A stretch of DNA of 64,000 bases, from assembly GCF_031157375.1 (NCBI RefSeq), contig NZ_JAVIFV010000006.1, forward strand, positions 1 to 64,000. The letters are read 5' to 3'. Positions 24,183 through 32,574 of this stretch are shown piece by piece. The position numbers were made by a program, and so were the translations under genes. The stretch is from Sphingosinicella sp. LHD-64 (GTDB lineage Bacteria; Pseudomonadota; Alphaproteobacteria; Sphingomonadales; Sphingomonadaceae). Within the stretch, counting starts at the first letter, position 1. Every line of letters starts with the position of its first letter. The notes beneath the pieces were generated by a model. That model was not told the DNA's origin. It made no database searches and worked only from the letters and a program-made list of their open reading frames with translations.

Positions 24183-24962
24183 CTAGTCGTCGAGAATTAC
24201 CCAGGCCGGCGTATGGTCGCTGGGCCGCTCGCGGCCGCGATAGTCCTTGTCGACGCCGGCATCGAACAGCCGGTCGGCGGCCTGGGGCGAAAGCAGGAGG
24301 TGGTCGATGCGGAAACCCGCGTCGCGCTCCCAGCCGTTCGTCTTCATATCCCAGAAGGTGTACATCACCCCCTCGGAATGGCGGGCGCGGATCGCGTCGG
24401 TGTAGCCGAGATTGAGGATGCGGCGGAACGCCTGGCGGCTTTCGGGCTGGGCGAGCGCGTCGGACGCCATCGCCCGGGCCGAGAAGACGTCGTCGGGATC
24501 GTCGGTCGGGATCACGTTCCAGTCGCCGGCGAGCACCACCGGCCGCTCCTCGGCGAGCAGCTCCGAGGCATGAGCGCGTAGGCGGTCCATCCAGGCGAGC
24601 TTGTAGGCGAATTTCTCGGTGCCGACCGGATTGCCGTTGGGGAGGTAGATGGAGGCGACGATCACACCGTTCACCTCCGCCTCGATATAGCGGCTGTGGG
24701 TGTCGTCGGGATCGCCGGGAAGACCGATGCAGCGCAGCGTCGGCGCGCCGCCGGGCGTCAGGATGGCGACGCCGTTGAAGCCCTTCTGCCCGTGCCAGAT
24801 GCCGTCATAGCCCGCCGCCTGGATCTCGCCGATCGGCAGATTGTCGTCGGCGCATTTGAGCTCCTGCAGGCAGAGCACGTCCGGCTTCTGCTCCTCGAGA
24901 TATTCGACGAGCCGGGGCATGCGCGCGCGGATGCCGTTGATGTTGTAGGAGGCGATCTTCAT
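24183..24962 (-). CDS. xthA: Exodeoxyribonuclease III/AP endonuclease
   Basis: A 259-residue member of the exonuclease-endonuclease-phosphatase family, acting in base excision repair at abasic sites. Motifs: MKIASYNINGIRAR, CLQELKC with the metal-binding Glu, the SIYLPNG segment, GDWNVIPTDDD-like (GDWNVIPTDDPDD), FRIDHLLLS and the catalytic DHTPAWV. The length is close to E. coli ExoIII (268). It stands upstream of nothing obvious; erpA ends 24 bp before its start on the same strand, so the two may be cotranscribed. Confidence 0.94.
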   Translation of the reverse strand: MKIASYNINGIRARMPRLVEYLEEQKPDVLCLQELKCADDNLPIGEIQAAGYDGIWHGQKGFNGVAILTPGGAPTLRCIGLPGDPDDTHSRYIEAEVNGVIVASIYLPNGNPVGTEKFAYKLAWMDRLRAHASELLAEERPVVLAGDWNVIPTDDPDDVFSARAMASDALAQPESRQAFRRILNLGYTDAIRARHSEGVMYTFWDMKTNGWERDAGFRIDHLLLSPQAADRLFDAGVDKDYRGRERPSDHTPAWVILDD

Positions 24963-24986
24963 GGCGGCGGTGATAGCCGCCGCGAG

Positions 24987-25322
24987 CTAGATCGAAAAGC
25001 TCGTCCCGCAGCCACAGCCCGATGCGGCGTTCGGATTGGTCACCTGGAAGGCCGCGCCCCCGAGGCTTTCGACGAAATCGACCATGCTGCCGCGGACCAG
25101 ATCGAGCGAGAGCTGGTCGACCGCGAGGGTGACGCCGTCCGTCGAGGCGGTCACGTCGTCCGCCTCGACCGCATCGGCGAGGCCGAAGCGGTACTGGAAG
25201 CCCGCGCAGCCGCCGCCCTCGACCGACAGGCGCAGGATCGCCGGCTTGTTCTGCTTCGCCGCAATCGCGGAGATCCGCGCCGCCGCGCTCGGGGAGAGGG
25301 AGATGTCGGCCGTTTCGCTCAT
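24987..25322 (-). CDS. erpA: Iron-sulfur cluster insertion protein (A-type carrier)
   Basis: A 111-residue A-type Fe-S carrier. The three conserved cysteines are present in GGGCAGFQY and the C-terminal SGCGCGTSF, with AARISAIAAK in the N-terminal helix. It transfers Fe-S clusters to apo-proteins. ErpA, IscA and HesB are hard to separate by sequence alone; a stand-alone gene outside an isc/suf cluster favours ErpA. The Shine-Dalgarno site is poor. Confidence 0.88.
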   Translation of the reverse strand: MSETADISLSPSAAARISAIAAKQNKPAILRLSVEGGGCAGFQYRFGLADAVEADDVTASTDGVTLAVDQLSLDLVRGSMVDFVESLGGAAFQVTNPNAASGCGCGTSFSI

Positions 25323-25366
25323 GAGAGGGAGATAGGTAAGCCCAAGCGGCAAAACCAGCCCCCTCT

Positions 25367-25450
25367 TCGTCACCCCAGCGAAGGCTGGGGTCTTGGGACA
25401 GGAGGTCTCGGCGGGTCTCCATGAGATGCCAGCCTTCGCTGGCATGACGA
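25367..25450. repeat. 84-bp REP-like element, copy 1
   Basis: The outer ends are TCGTC and GACGA. Inside are two small hairpins (CCCCAGCGAAGGCTGGGG at 25373-25390 and TGCCAGCCTTCGCTGGCA at about 25427-25444) separated by a spacer with GGGACAGGAGGTCTCGGCGG. The spacer is closely related, in the opposite orientation, to that of the element at 57324-57407. It lies between the divergent erpA and purS genes. Confidence 0.8.
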
Positions 25451-25526
25451 TTAGGGACGCGAACCGCTTGTGCCGCAGGCAGGATCGGACCATATGGCGG
25501 CCAACCCGCGACCAGCCGGAGCATTC

Positions 25527-25769
25527 ATGAAAACCCGTGTCTATGTGACGCTCAAGAACGGGGTCCTCGACCCGCAGGGCAAGGCCATCCATCACGCGCT
25601 GGAGGGCCTCGGCTTTTCCGGCGTCAACGACGTGCGCGCCGGCAAGCTGATCGAGCTGGATCTCGATCCGAAGGTCAGCGACGCCGAGGTCGAGGACATG
25701 TGCCGCAAGCTCCTCGCCAACACCGTCATCGAGAATTTCAAGATCGAGCGCGTGGGAGCCGCGGCATGA
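25527..25769 (+). CDS. purS: Phosphoribosylformylglycinamidine synthase subunit PurS
   Basis: An 80-residue PurS, the small bridging subunit of the three-part FGAM synthase (PurLQS), which uses glutamine-derived ammonia to convert FGAR to FGAM in purine synthesis. The sequence [20 protein letters not shown], then [12 protein letters not shown], is characteristic. GGAG precedes the ATG at 25527. Its stop overlaps the purQ start (ATGA). The large subunit purL is not in the window; purC lies 31 kb away. Confidence 0.95.
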   Translation: MKTRVYVTLKNGVLDPQGKAIHHALEGLGFSGVNDVRAGKLIELDLDPKVSDAEVEDMCRKLLANTVIENFKIERVGAAA

Positions 25770-26440
25770 AAAGCGCTGTCATCGTCTTCCCCGGCTCGAA
25801 CTGCGACCGCGACATGGCCGAGGGTCTTCGCATCGTGACGGGCAAGGCGCCGACGATGGTCTGGCATCGCGAGACCGAGCTGCCCGAGGGCCTCGACCTG
25901 ATCGCGATCCCGGGCGGCTTTTCCTATGGCGACTATCTGCGCTCCGGCGCGATGGCGGCGCAATCGCCGGTGATGCGGGCGGTGAAGGACGCCGCCGAAC
26001 GCGGCGTGTTCATCCTCGGCGTGTGCAACGGCTTCCAGGTGCTCACCGAGACGCACCTGCTTCCCGGCGCGCTGATGCGCAATGCCGGCCTCTCCTTCAT
26101 CTGCCGGGATGTGCCGCTGACCGTCGAGAACAGCCAGTCGGCGTTCACCGCCCGCTACGGCGCCGGCGAGGCGGTCGCAATTCCGGTCGCCCATCATGAC
26201 GGCAATTACCAGGCCGACGCGGCGACGCTCGACCGGCTGGAAGGCGAAGGCCGGGTGGCGTTCCGCTATGCCGCCGAAGTCAATGGCTCGGCACGCGGCA
26301 TTGCCGGCATCCTCAACGAGGCCGGCAACGTGCTCGGCATGATGCCCCACCCGGAGCGGGCGGTCGAGGACGCCCATGGCCGCACCGATGGCCGCCGCCT
26401 GTTCGAAGGCCTGCTCGAGGCGGTCAGCCAGCCCGCCTGA
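25766..26440 (+). CDS. purQ: Phosphoribosylformylglycinamidine synthase glutaminase subunit PurQ
   Basis: A 224-residue class I glutaminase that supplies ammonia to PurL. Visible residues: the opening [34 protein letters not shown], the nucleophile elbow GVCNGFQVL, and the catalytic His-x-Glu in MMPHPERA. The length is typical. It overlaps purS by 4 bp, so the subunits are made together. It ends 80 bp before the efflux regulator. Confidence 0.96.
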   Translation: MKSAVIVFPGSNCDRDMAEGLRIVTGKAPTMVWHRETELPEGLDLIAIPGGFSYGDYLRSGAMAAQSPVMRAVKDAAERGVFILGVCNGFQVLTETHLLPGALMRNAGLSFICRDVPLTVENSQSAFTARYGAGEAVAIPVAHHDGNYQADAATLDRLEGEGRVAFRYAAEVNGSARGIAGILNEAGNVLGMMPHPERAVEDAHGRTDGRRLFEGLLEAVSQPA

Positions 26441-26484
26441 GCTTTTTTCCAGGCCGAACGTTTGTTGCGGCGCAGCATTGCGTC

Positions 26485-26513
26485 TTGCAATTTATGAGTA
26501 TGCTTATTATATC
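26485..26513 (+). promoter_or_regulatory. Candidate promoter giving a leaderless marR transcript
   Basis: TTGCAA (26485-26490), 17 bp, then TATATC (26508-26513), with the ATG of the MarR gene at 26521. Transcription would begin about 7 bases after the -10, almost at the ATG. The stretch TATGAGTATGCTTATTATA is A+T-rich and partly dyad, so it could also hold the MarR operator. Confidence 0.4.
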
Positions 26514-26520
26514 TCCGCTC

Positions 26521-26958
26521 ATGGAACGCTTTGCCATCGAGGTCGTCGAGACCGCCCACGCGCTGCGCCGCGATTTCGACCGGCGCGCCGCCGTGCTCGG
26601 CTCGACCCGCGCCCAGTGGCGGGTGCTCGCCAAGCTGTCGCGCCGCGACGGCCAGAAGCAGGTCGAACTCGCCGAAGCGCTGGACGTCGAGCCGATCACC
26701 CTCTCGCGCATGGTCGATCGCCTGGCCGAGGCCGGCTATGTCGAGCGCCGCCAGGACGAGGCCGACCGACGCGTCTGGCGCATCCACCTGACTCAAAGAG
26801 CGCTGCCCGTGCTCGAGGAGCTCGACGCCCTTTCGGACGTCTTCCACGCCGACCTGCTCGCCGGCGTGTCCTCCGAGGACCGGGCCGTCGCCTCGCGCGT
26901 GCTCGCCCGCGTCCGCGACAATCTCAACGCCATACAGACCAGGGTATCCGCACAATGA
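26521..26958 (+). CDS. MarR/EmrR-type regulator of the downstream efflux pump
   Basis: A 145-residue winged helix protein. It has AQWRVLAKLSRRDGQKQVEL (helices 2-3), then LDVEPITLSRMVDRLAEAGY (recognition helix) and the wing VERRQDEADRRVWRIHLT. The ATG at 26521 begins MERFAIEV; in-frame ATGs at 26494 and 26500 exist but encode a poor N-terminus. No Shine-Dalgarno site is seen, which fits a leaderless message. The gene overlaps emrA by 4 bp, so the repressor is encoded in the operon it presumably controls, in response to a pump substrate. Confidence 0.88.
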   Translation: MERFAIEVVETAHALRRDFDRRAAVLGSTRAQWRVLAKLSRRDGQKQVELAEALDVEPITLSRMVDRLAEAGYVERRQDEADRRVWRIHLTQRALPVLEELDALSDVFHADLLAGVSSEDRAVASRVLARVRDNLNAIQTRVSAQ

Positions 26959-28055
26959 GCGAAGCCGATCCCAAGCCGCCCGTCGAGGCGGCCGCCGTCG
27001 CCACTCCGCCCGACATTCCTGCCGCCGCCGAGCCGAAGAAGCGGCCATGGCGGCTGATCCTGATGCTCTCGGTGCCGCTGCTGCTCGCCGCGTTCGGCGG
27101 CTATATGTGGCTGACCTCGGGCCGCTACGTCTCGACCGACAATGCCTATGTCCAGCAGGACATGGTCTCGGTCGCGCCGGAGATTTCCGGGACGGTGGGC
27201 GAGGTCTTCGTGCGGGAGAACCAGCGGGTGCGCCGCGGCGACCTGCTGTTCCGCATCGACCAGCGTCCTTACCGGATCGCGCTCGCCAATGCCGAGGCGC
27301 AGATCCGCGCCGCCGAGGTCCAGGTCGCGCAGGCCTCCGCCCAGGTGGCGGGCACCGGCGCGGACATCCAGGGCGCCCAGGCGAACCTCCAATATGCCGA
27401 GCAGAATTTCGCCCGCTACGAGGCGCTGGTCCAGCGCGGCTTCACCACCCGCACCGCCTATGACAACGCGATGCACGACGTCGAGGAGGCGCGCGAGCGG
27501 CTTGCCAATGCGCGGTCCGCCGCTGTCACCGCCCGTTCGGCGCTGACCGGCGGCGGCGTCGCCGAGCAACCGTCGGTACAGGCGGCGCGGGTCGCCCGCG
27601 ACCAGGCGCTGCTCAACCTCGCCCGCACCGAGGTGCGCGCGCCGGCGGACGGCATCGTGACGCAGACCGATCGGCTGCAGACCGGCAATGCCGCGGTCAG
27701 CGGCGTGCCGGCGGTGACGATCGTGCGCAGCGCGACGACCTATGTCGAGGCGAACTACAAGGAGACCGACCTCACCAACATGTATGTCGGCCAGCCGGCG
27801 GAGGTCGAGCTCGACGCCTATCCCGGCGTCCGCGTCCATGGCCATGTCCAGAGCATTGGCGCCGGCACCGGATCGCAATTCTCGATCCTCCCCGCCCAGA
27901 ACGCCACCGGCAATTGGGTGAAGGTGACGCAGCGCGTGCCGGTGCGGATCGCGGTCGACGCCGATCCCGGCCGGCCGCTGATCGCCGGCCTTTCCGCCGA
28001 CGTGACGGTCGACACGCGCGACCGCCCGCGCCAGCAGGTCGCGGTCCGGCATTGA
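26955..28055 (+). CDS. emrA: EmrA-like membrane fusion protein of a tripartite efflux pump
   Basis: A 366-residue HlyD-family adaptor linking an inner membrane pump to an outer membrane channel. It has a short Pro-rich cytoplasmic start, one membrane helix (LILMLSVPLLLAAFGGYMWL, about 35-55), then the lipoyl half VAPEISGTVGEVFVRENQRV, a coiled-coil hairpin (about 110-215) and the second half ARTEVRAPADGIVTQ. The ending VGQPAEVELDAYPGVRVHG is typical of EmrA. The neighbours on both sides (MarR and DHA2 pump) fix the assignment. No outer membrane channel gene follows. Confidence 0.92.
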   Translation: MSEADPKPPVEAAAVATPPDIPAAAEPKKRPWRLILMLSVPLLLAAFGGYMWLTSGRYVSTDNAYVQQDMVSVAPEISGTVGEVFVRENQRVRRGDLLFRIDQRPYRIALANAEAQIRAAEVQVAQASAQVAGTGADIQGAQANLQYAEQNFARYEALVQRGFTTRTAYDNAMHDVEEARERLANARSAAVTARSALTGGGVAEQPSVQAARVARDQALLNLARTEVRAPADGIVTQTDRLQTGNAAVSGVPAVTIVRSATTYVEANYKETDLTNMYVGQPAEVELDAYPGVRVHGHVQSIGAGTGSQFSILPAQNATGNWVKVTQRVPVRIAVDADPGRPLIAGLSADVTVDTRDRPRQQVAVRH

Positions 28056-28059
28056 TCCC

Positions 28060-29598
28060 ATGGCGGCGGCCGCCCCCACCCACCTCTACGACATGAGCCC
28101 CGGCAAACGCGCGGCGATCACCGTCGCGGTGATCCTCGCGATGCTGATGCAGGTGCTCGACACGACGATCGCCAACGTCGCGCTGCCGCACATGCAGACC
28201 AGCCTGGGGGCGACCCGCGATACCGTGAACTGGGTGCTGACCTCCTACATCGTCGCCTCCGCCATCGCCATTCCGATCACCGGCTGGCTCGCCGACCGGG
28301 TCGGGCGCAAGCCGCTCTTCGTCTGGTCGGTGATCGCCTTCACGATCGCCTCTTTGCTCTGCGCGGTCGCGACGAGCCTCGAGGAGATGGTGCTGTTCCG
28401 CATCCTCCAGGGCGTCGCCGGCGCCTTCCTCGTGCCGCTCGCCCAGGCGGTGATGTTCGACATCAACCGGCCGGAGAATCACGGCCGGGCGATGGCGATG
28501 TTCGGCGCCGGCATCATGGTCGGGCCGATCCTGGGGCCCGTGCTCGGCGGCTGGCTCACCGACAATTTCAACTGGCGCTGGGTGTTCCTCGTCAACCTGC
28601 CGGTCGGCGTGCTCGCCACCGTCATGCTGCTGCGCTTCCTGCCGGTCACGAAGATCGTGAAGCGGCGGTTCGACATTTTCGGCTTCGCGTTATTGGCCCT
28701 CGCGCTCGGCGGCCTGCAGATGATGCTCGACCGCGGCGAGCAGGTCGACTGGTTCGCGAGCTGGGAGATCTGGATCGAGACCGGCCTGTTCCTCGCCGGC
28801 GCCTGGATGTTCGTCGTCCACATGCTGACCAGCAAGGCACCCCTGTTCGACTCGACGATGTTCAGGGACCGCAACTTCGTCACCGGCATGCTGTTCATGG
28901 CAATCACCGGGGTGATGCTCCTCGCCGGCCTCGCCCTGCTGCCGCCGATGCTGCAGGGGCTGTTCGGCTATTCGGTGCTCCAATCGGGCTTCCTCACCGC
29001 GCCGCGCGGGATCGGCACCTTGCTCTCGATGATCGTCGTCGGCCGGCTCGTCGGTCGGGTCGACGCGCGCGTGCTGATCCTCGTCGGCCTCGCGCTGATG
29101 GCGCTTTCGCTCTGGCAGATGTCGGGCTTCTCGCTCGAGATGGACAAGCGGCCGATCATCGTCAGCGGCGTCGTCCAGGGCTTCTCCCTGGGCTTCCTGT
29201 TCGTGCCGCTGAACGCCCTCGCCTTCGGCACGCTCGATGCGCGCTTCCGCACCACCGCGGCGAGCCTGCTCAATCTCTCGCGCAACGTCGGGGGGTCGAT
29301 CGGCATCTCTGTGGTGAGCGTGCTGCTCGCCCGCAATCTCCAGATCAGCCATGCCGATCTCGCCGCGCACGTCACGCCGGCCAGCCTGCCGCCGATCGAC
29401 CCGACGATCGGCGCCGCCCAGCCGCTGACCGTCACGGCGGCGGCGCTGCTCGACGCCGAGGTGAACCGGCAGGCGCTGATGATCGCCTATATCGACGACT
29501 TCCATCTGATGATGATCGTCACCCTGATCGCCATCCCGCTGCTCCTGCTGCTGCGCAGGGCCCGGCAGGGCGACGGTCCGCCCGTGATAGCGGACTAA
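28060..29598 (+). CDS. emrB: EmrB/QacA-type drug:proton antiporter (MFS, DHA2)
   Basis: A 512-residue pump with 14 predicted membrane helices. Signature sequences: motif D1 at helix 1 (MQVLDTTIANVALPHMQTSL), motif A as GWLADRVGRKPLF, and motif C in GAGIMVGPILGPVLGGWL. It starts 4 bp after emrA. With EmrA it should export hydrophobic toxic compounds across both membranes. The specificity is not visible. Confidence 0.94.
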   Translation: MAAAAPTHLYDMSPGKRAAITVAVILAMLMQVLDTTIANVALPHMQTSLGATRDTVNWVLTSYIVASAIAIPITGWLADRVGRKPLFVWSVIAFTIASLLCAVATSLEEMVLFRILQGVAGAFLVPLAQAVMFDINRPENHGRAMAMFGAGIMVGPILGPVLGGWLTDNFNWRWVFLVNLPVGVLATVMLLRFLPVTKIVKRRFDIFGFALLALALGGLQMMLDRGEQVDWFASWEIWIETGLFLAGAWMFVVHMLTSKAPLFDSTMFRDRNFVTGMLFMAITGVMLLAGLALLPPMLQGLFGYSVLQSGFLTAPRGIGTLLSMIVVGRLVGRVDARVLILVGLALMALSLWQMSGFSLEMDKRPIIVSGVVQGFSLGFLFVPLNALAFGTLDARFRTTAASLLNLSRNVGGSIGISVVSVLLARNLQISHADLAAHVTPASLPPIDPTIGAAQPLTVTAAALLDAEVNRQALMIAYIDDFHLMMIVTLIAIPLLLLLRRARQGDGPPVIAD

Positions 29599-29671
29599 AT
29601 CACCGTCTTGCCTCCGGGCATCGGAAGGTGGCAGCACGGGCCATCCCACGACTCACCCGGAGCGGCTTTCC

Positions 29672-31495
29672 ATGGACAGACGGACCTTCATCGCCTCGCT
29701 CGGCGCGACATCGGCGCTCGCCTTCCTCCCCTCGGCCGCGCTCGGGCAGGCGGCGGCGGGCAGCGCGGACGCGGCGCTGACCGGTCTGCTCGACCGGATG
29801 TTCCTCTACTTCATGGAGATGAATCCGGAATATGCGACGATGCTGGGCCTCGACACCGGCGAACATGCCGCGTGGAAATCGAAGCTCACCGACTATTCGC
29901 CGGAAGCGCAGGCGCGCGGGCTCGCCGACAACCGCCGCTTCAAGGCCGAGATGGAGGGGATCGACCGCGCCCGGCTCTCCGAGAGCCACAAGCTGCACTA
30001 CGACACCGTCCGCTTCCTCGGCGACAGCATCCTCGAGGGGCTCGCGATCCCTTATGGCAATAACGGCGTCGGCTATTCGCCCTATGTGATCAGCCAGCAG
30101 GACGGCGCCTACCAGAATATTCCCGATTTCCTCGATCAGCACCATGCCGTGCACAATGCCGGCGATGCCGACGCCTATCTGGCGCGGCTCGATGCATTCG
30201 ACACCGCGCTCGACCAGAACAGCCAGAAGCAGCGGCAGGATGCGGCGCAGAACGTGTTCGCGCCCGCTTTCGCGCTCGATACGACGCTCGCCCAGCTGAA
30301 CGCGCTGCGCGGCGTGCCGGCGGCCGAGACGGTCCTCGTCACCTCGATCGCCCGCAAGGCGGGCGAGGCCAGTCTCGGCGGCGATTATGCGACGCGGGCC
30401 GAGGCGATCGTCACCGGCAAGGTCTTTCCCGCGCTTGATCGTCAGATCGCATTGATCCGCGAGCTGCGCGGCCGCGCGACGCAGGAGGCCGGCGTGTGGC
30501 GGCTGCCCAATGGCGGCGACTACTATGCCTCGGCCGTCCGCGCGGCGACGACCACCACCATGACCCCGGCGGAGGTTCATCAGCTTGGCCTGACCCAGGT
30601 GGCGGAGATCAGCGCGCGGATCGGCGAACTGCTCGACGCGCAGGGGCTGGCCGGCGACGAGGTGGGCGCACGGCTCACCGCGCTCAATGCCGATCCGGCC
30701 CAGCTCTATCCCAACACCGACGCCGGGCGCGAGCAGCTGCTCGCCGACCTCAACCGGCAGATCGAGCAGGTCGACACGCTGCTGCCCCGCGCCTTCGCGA
30801 CGCAGATCCGGTCGCAGATCCGGGTGGTGCGCGTGCCCGAGTTCATCCAGGACGGCGCACCCAACGGCTATTACAACCCGGCGCCGTTCGATAGCTCGCG
30901 GCCGGCGCTCTATTACATCAACCTCAAGGACACCCACGACTGGCCGAAATACGGTCTGCCCTCGCTCACCTATCACGAGGCGATGCCGGGCCATCACCTG
31001 CAGATCAGCCTCGCGCAGGAGAGCCGCGACACGCCGATGCTGCTGAAGCTGTCGCCGTTCGGCGCCTATACGGAAGGGTGGGCGCTCTATGCGGAATCGC
31101 TCGCCGACGAGCTCGGCGTCTACGAGGGCAACTCGCTGGGCCGCGTCGGCATGCTCCAGTCGCTGCTGTTCCGCGCCGTCCGCCTGGTCGTCGACACCGG
31201 CATCCACCACATGCGCTGGGACCGCGCCCGGGCGACCGACTATATGGTCAATACGACCGGCTTCCCGCGCCCGCGTACCCAGCGCGAGATCGACCGTTAC
31301 TGCGTCGCGCCGGGCCAAGCATGCAGTTACAAGGTGGGTCATACCGTCTGGATGCGGCTGCGCGGCGAGGCGCAGACGGCGCTGGGTCAACGCTTCGACC
31401 TCAGGCAGTTCCACCAGATCCTTCTCAAAGGCGCCCTGCCCCTCACCATCCTCGAGCAGGAGGTGAATCGCTGGGTAGCGTCGCAGCGGGCCTAA
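29672..31495 (+). CDS. DUF885 family exported protein (predicted metallopeptidase-like)
   Basis: A 607-residue precursor with a twin-arginine-like start (MDRRTFIASLGATSALAFLP) and probable cleavage after ALGQA. The family hallmark is SLTYHEAMPGHHLQISLAQE, an H-E-x3-P-G-H-H motif that may bind metal. YYNPAPFDSSRPALYYINL, PFGAYTEGWALYAE and GQACSYKVGH are also typical of DUF885. No enzyme activity is firmly established for the family. It stands alone between the efflux operon and the hydrolase. Confidence 0.85.
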   Translation: MDRRTFIASLGATSALAFLPSAALGQAAAGSADAALTGLLDRMFLYFMEMNPEYATMLGLDTGEHAAWKSKLTDYSPEAQARGLADNRRFKAEMEGIDRARLSESHKLHYDTVRFLGDSILEGLAIPYGNNGVGYSPYVISQQDGAYQNIPDFLDQHHAVHNAGDADAYLARLDAFDTALDQNSQKQRQDAAQNVFAPAFALDTTLAQLNALRGVPAAETVLVTSIARKAGEASLGGDYATRAEAIVTGKVFPALDRQIALIRELRGRATQEAGVWRLPNGGDYYASAVRAATTTTMTPAEVHQLGLTQVAEISARIGELLDAQGLAGDEVGARLTALNADPAQLYPNTDAGREQLLADLNRQIEQVDTLLPRAFATQIRSQIRVVRVPEFIQDGAPNGYYNPAPFDSSRPALYYINLKDTHDWPKYGLPSLTYHEAMPGHHLQISLAQESRDTPMLLKLSPFGAYTEGWALYAESLADELGVYEGNSLGRVGMLQSLLFRAVRLVVDTGIHHMRWDRARATDYMVNTTGFPRPRTQREIDRYCVAPGQACSYKVGHTVWMRLRGEAQTALGQRFDLRQFHQILLKGALPLTILEQEVNRWVASQRA

Positions 31496-31536
31496 AGGCG
31501 TTCGCCGCGCAGGCAGCGTGACTTGGCAGGACCACT

Positions 31537-31554
31537 ATGCTACATTTGTAGCAT
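31537..31554. promoter_or_regulatory. BlaI/MecI/CopY-type operator palindrome, copy 2, overlapping a start codon
   Basis: The same 18-mer as at 11593-11610 (ATGCTACATTTGTAGCAT). Its final AT is the beginning of the ATG at 31553, so a bound repressor would sit on the first codon and on any transcript start just upstream. This makes occlusion of transcription the likely mode of control. Confidence 0.7.
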
Positions 31555-32569
31555 GAACGCCCTGCCCGGCCGACGTGACGTCTTGCGCATGGTCGCTGCA
31601 GCACCGCTTGCCGGCCTCCCGATGCCGGCCTTTGCGGGCGAGACGGAGGGGTCGACGGATGGGTTCGTGCCGATCGGCGGGATCGAGCAATGGCTGTCGA
31701 TCCGGCCCGCCGGACCCGCCGATCCCGTGCTCCTGTTCCTGCATGGCGGCCCGGGCGAGGCGATGTCGCCCTTCGCGTCGCTGTTCGATCCGTGGCGGCA
31801 CGCGTTCACGGTGGCGCTTTGGGACCAGCGGGGCGCCGGTCGGACGTTCGGTCGCGACAGGGCCGGCCAGGGCGAGATGTCGCTGACGCGCCTGACCGCC
31901 GACACGATCGCCATTGCGGAGCATCTTTGCGCGCGGCTCGGTAAGACAAAGATCGTGCTGGCCGGCCAGTCGTGGGGCTCGATCCTGGCGTGGAACACCA
32001 TCCACGCTCGGCCCGACCTTTTTTCCGCCTATGTCGGGACCGGCCAGAGTGTGAACTGGGGGCGCTCGATCATTTCGCAGGAGCGCTACGCCCGCGCCCG
32101 GGCGACCGCCGCCGATGATCGCGAGGCGCTGGCAGCGCTGGATGCGGCGCAGAGACTGCCGATCAGCGACATGGCGCGTACGGCGCCGCTCCGGCGCTGG
32201 ATCATGCCACCCGCGGACTTGGCCTTTCTCGAAGAGCAGCGGCGCTTCGTCGGGGCCCGCCCCCATCCGGAGACCGGCCCAGTCGGCGACTGGGTCGCGG
32301 GCTTCGGCTTCTCGGCGGAGGCTTTGACGCCGGCGGTCGTGGCGTTCGACGCTTATGCCTCCGGGCCATCCGCGGCGATCCCCGTCGTCGTGATCCAGGG
32401 CCGGGATGACCACATCACACCGACTGACGTCGCGGAGCGGTTCGTATCGGACCTCGCCGCGCCAGCCAAAGCGTTCGCCACGATCGAGGGCGGGCATTTC
32501 GCCTGCTATACCAATGCCCAGGCCTTCGTCGGCGCACTGACAGCGCATGTAAGGCCGCTCACCGGGTGA
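31553..32569 (+). CDS. Alpha/beta hydrolase, prolyl aminopeptidase-like (S33)
   Basis: A 338-residue hydrolase. Its N-terminus is basic then hydrophobic (RRDVLRMVAAAPLAGLPMPA), suggesting export. The S33 hallmarks are present: the oxyanion region LFLHGGPGEAMSP, WDQRGAGRTFG, nucleophile elbow GQSWGS, a late Asp in VVIQGRDDHITP and His in IEGGHFACYT. The ATG at 31553 overlaps the operator palindrome and has no Shine-Dalgarno site, so it is probably leaderless. An upstream in-frame ATG at 31523 would translate through the operator. The substrate is unknown; the operator suggests induction by a cell-wall or metal signal through a BlaI/CopY-type repressor. Confidence 0.85.
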   Translation: MNALPGRRDVLRMVAAAPLAGLPMPAFAGETEGSTDGFVPIGGIEQWLSIRPAGPADPVLLFLHGGPGEAMSPFASLFDPWRHAFTVALWDQRGAGRTFGRDRAGQGEMSLTRLTADTIAIAEHLCARLGKTKIVLAGQSWGSILAWNTIHARPDLFSAYVGTGQSVNWGRSIISQERYARARATAADDREALAALDAAQRLPISDMARTAPLRRWIMPPADLAFLEEQRRFVGARPHPETGPVGDWVAGFGFSAEALTPAVVAFDAYASGPSAAIPVVVIQGRDDHITPTDVAERFVSDLAAPAKAFATIEGGHFACYTNAQAFVGALTAHVRPLTG

Positions 32570-32574
32570 GCCCC

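Noticed and set aside
26376-26954. Extension of the emrA frame far upstream
   Set aside because: It runs out of frame through purQ and marR; emrA starts at the ATGA overlap at 26955.
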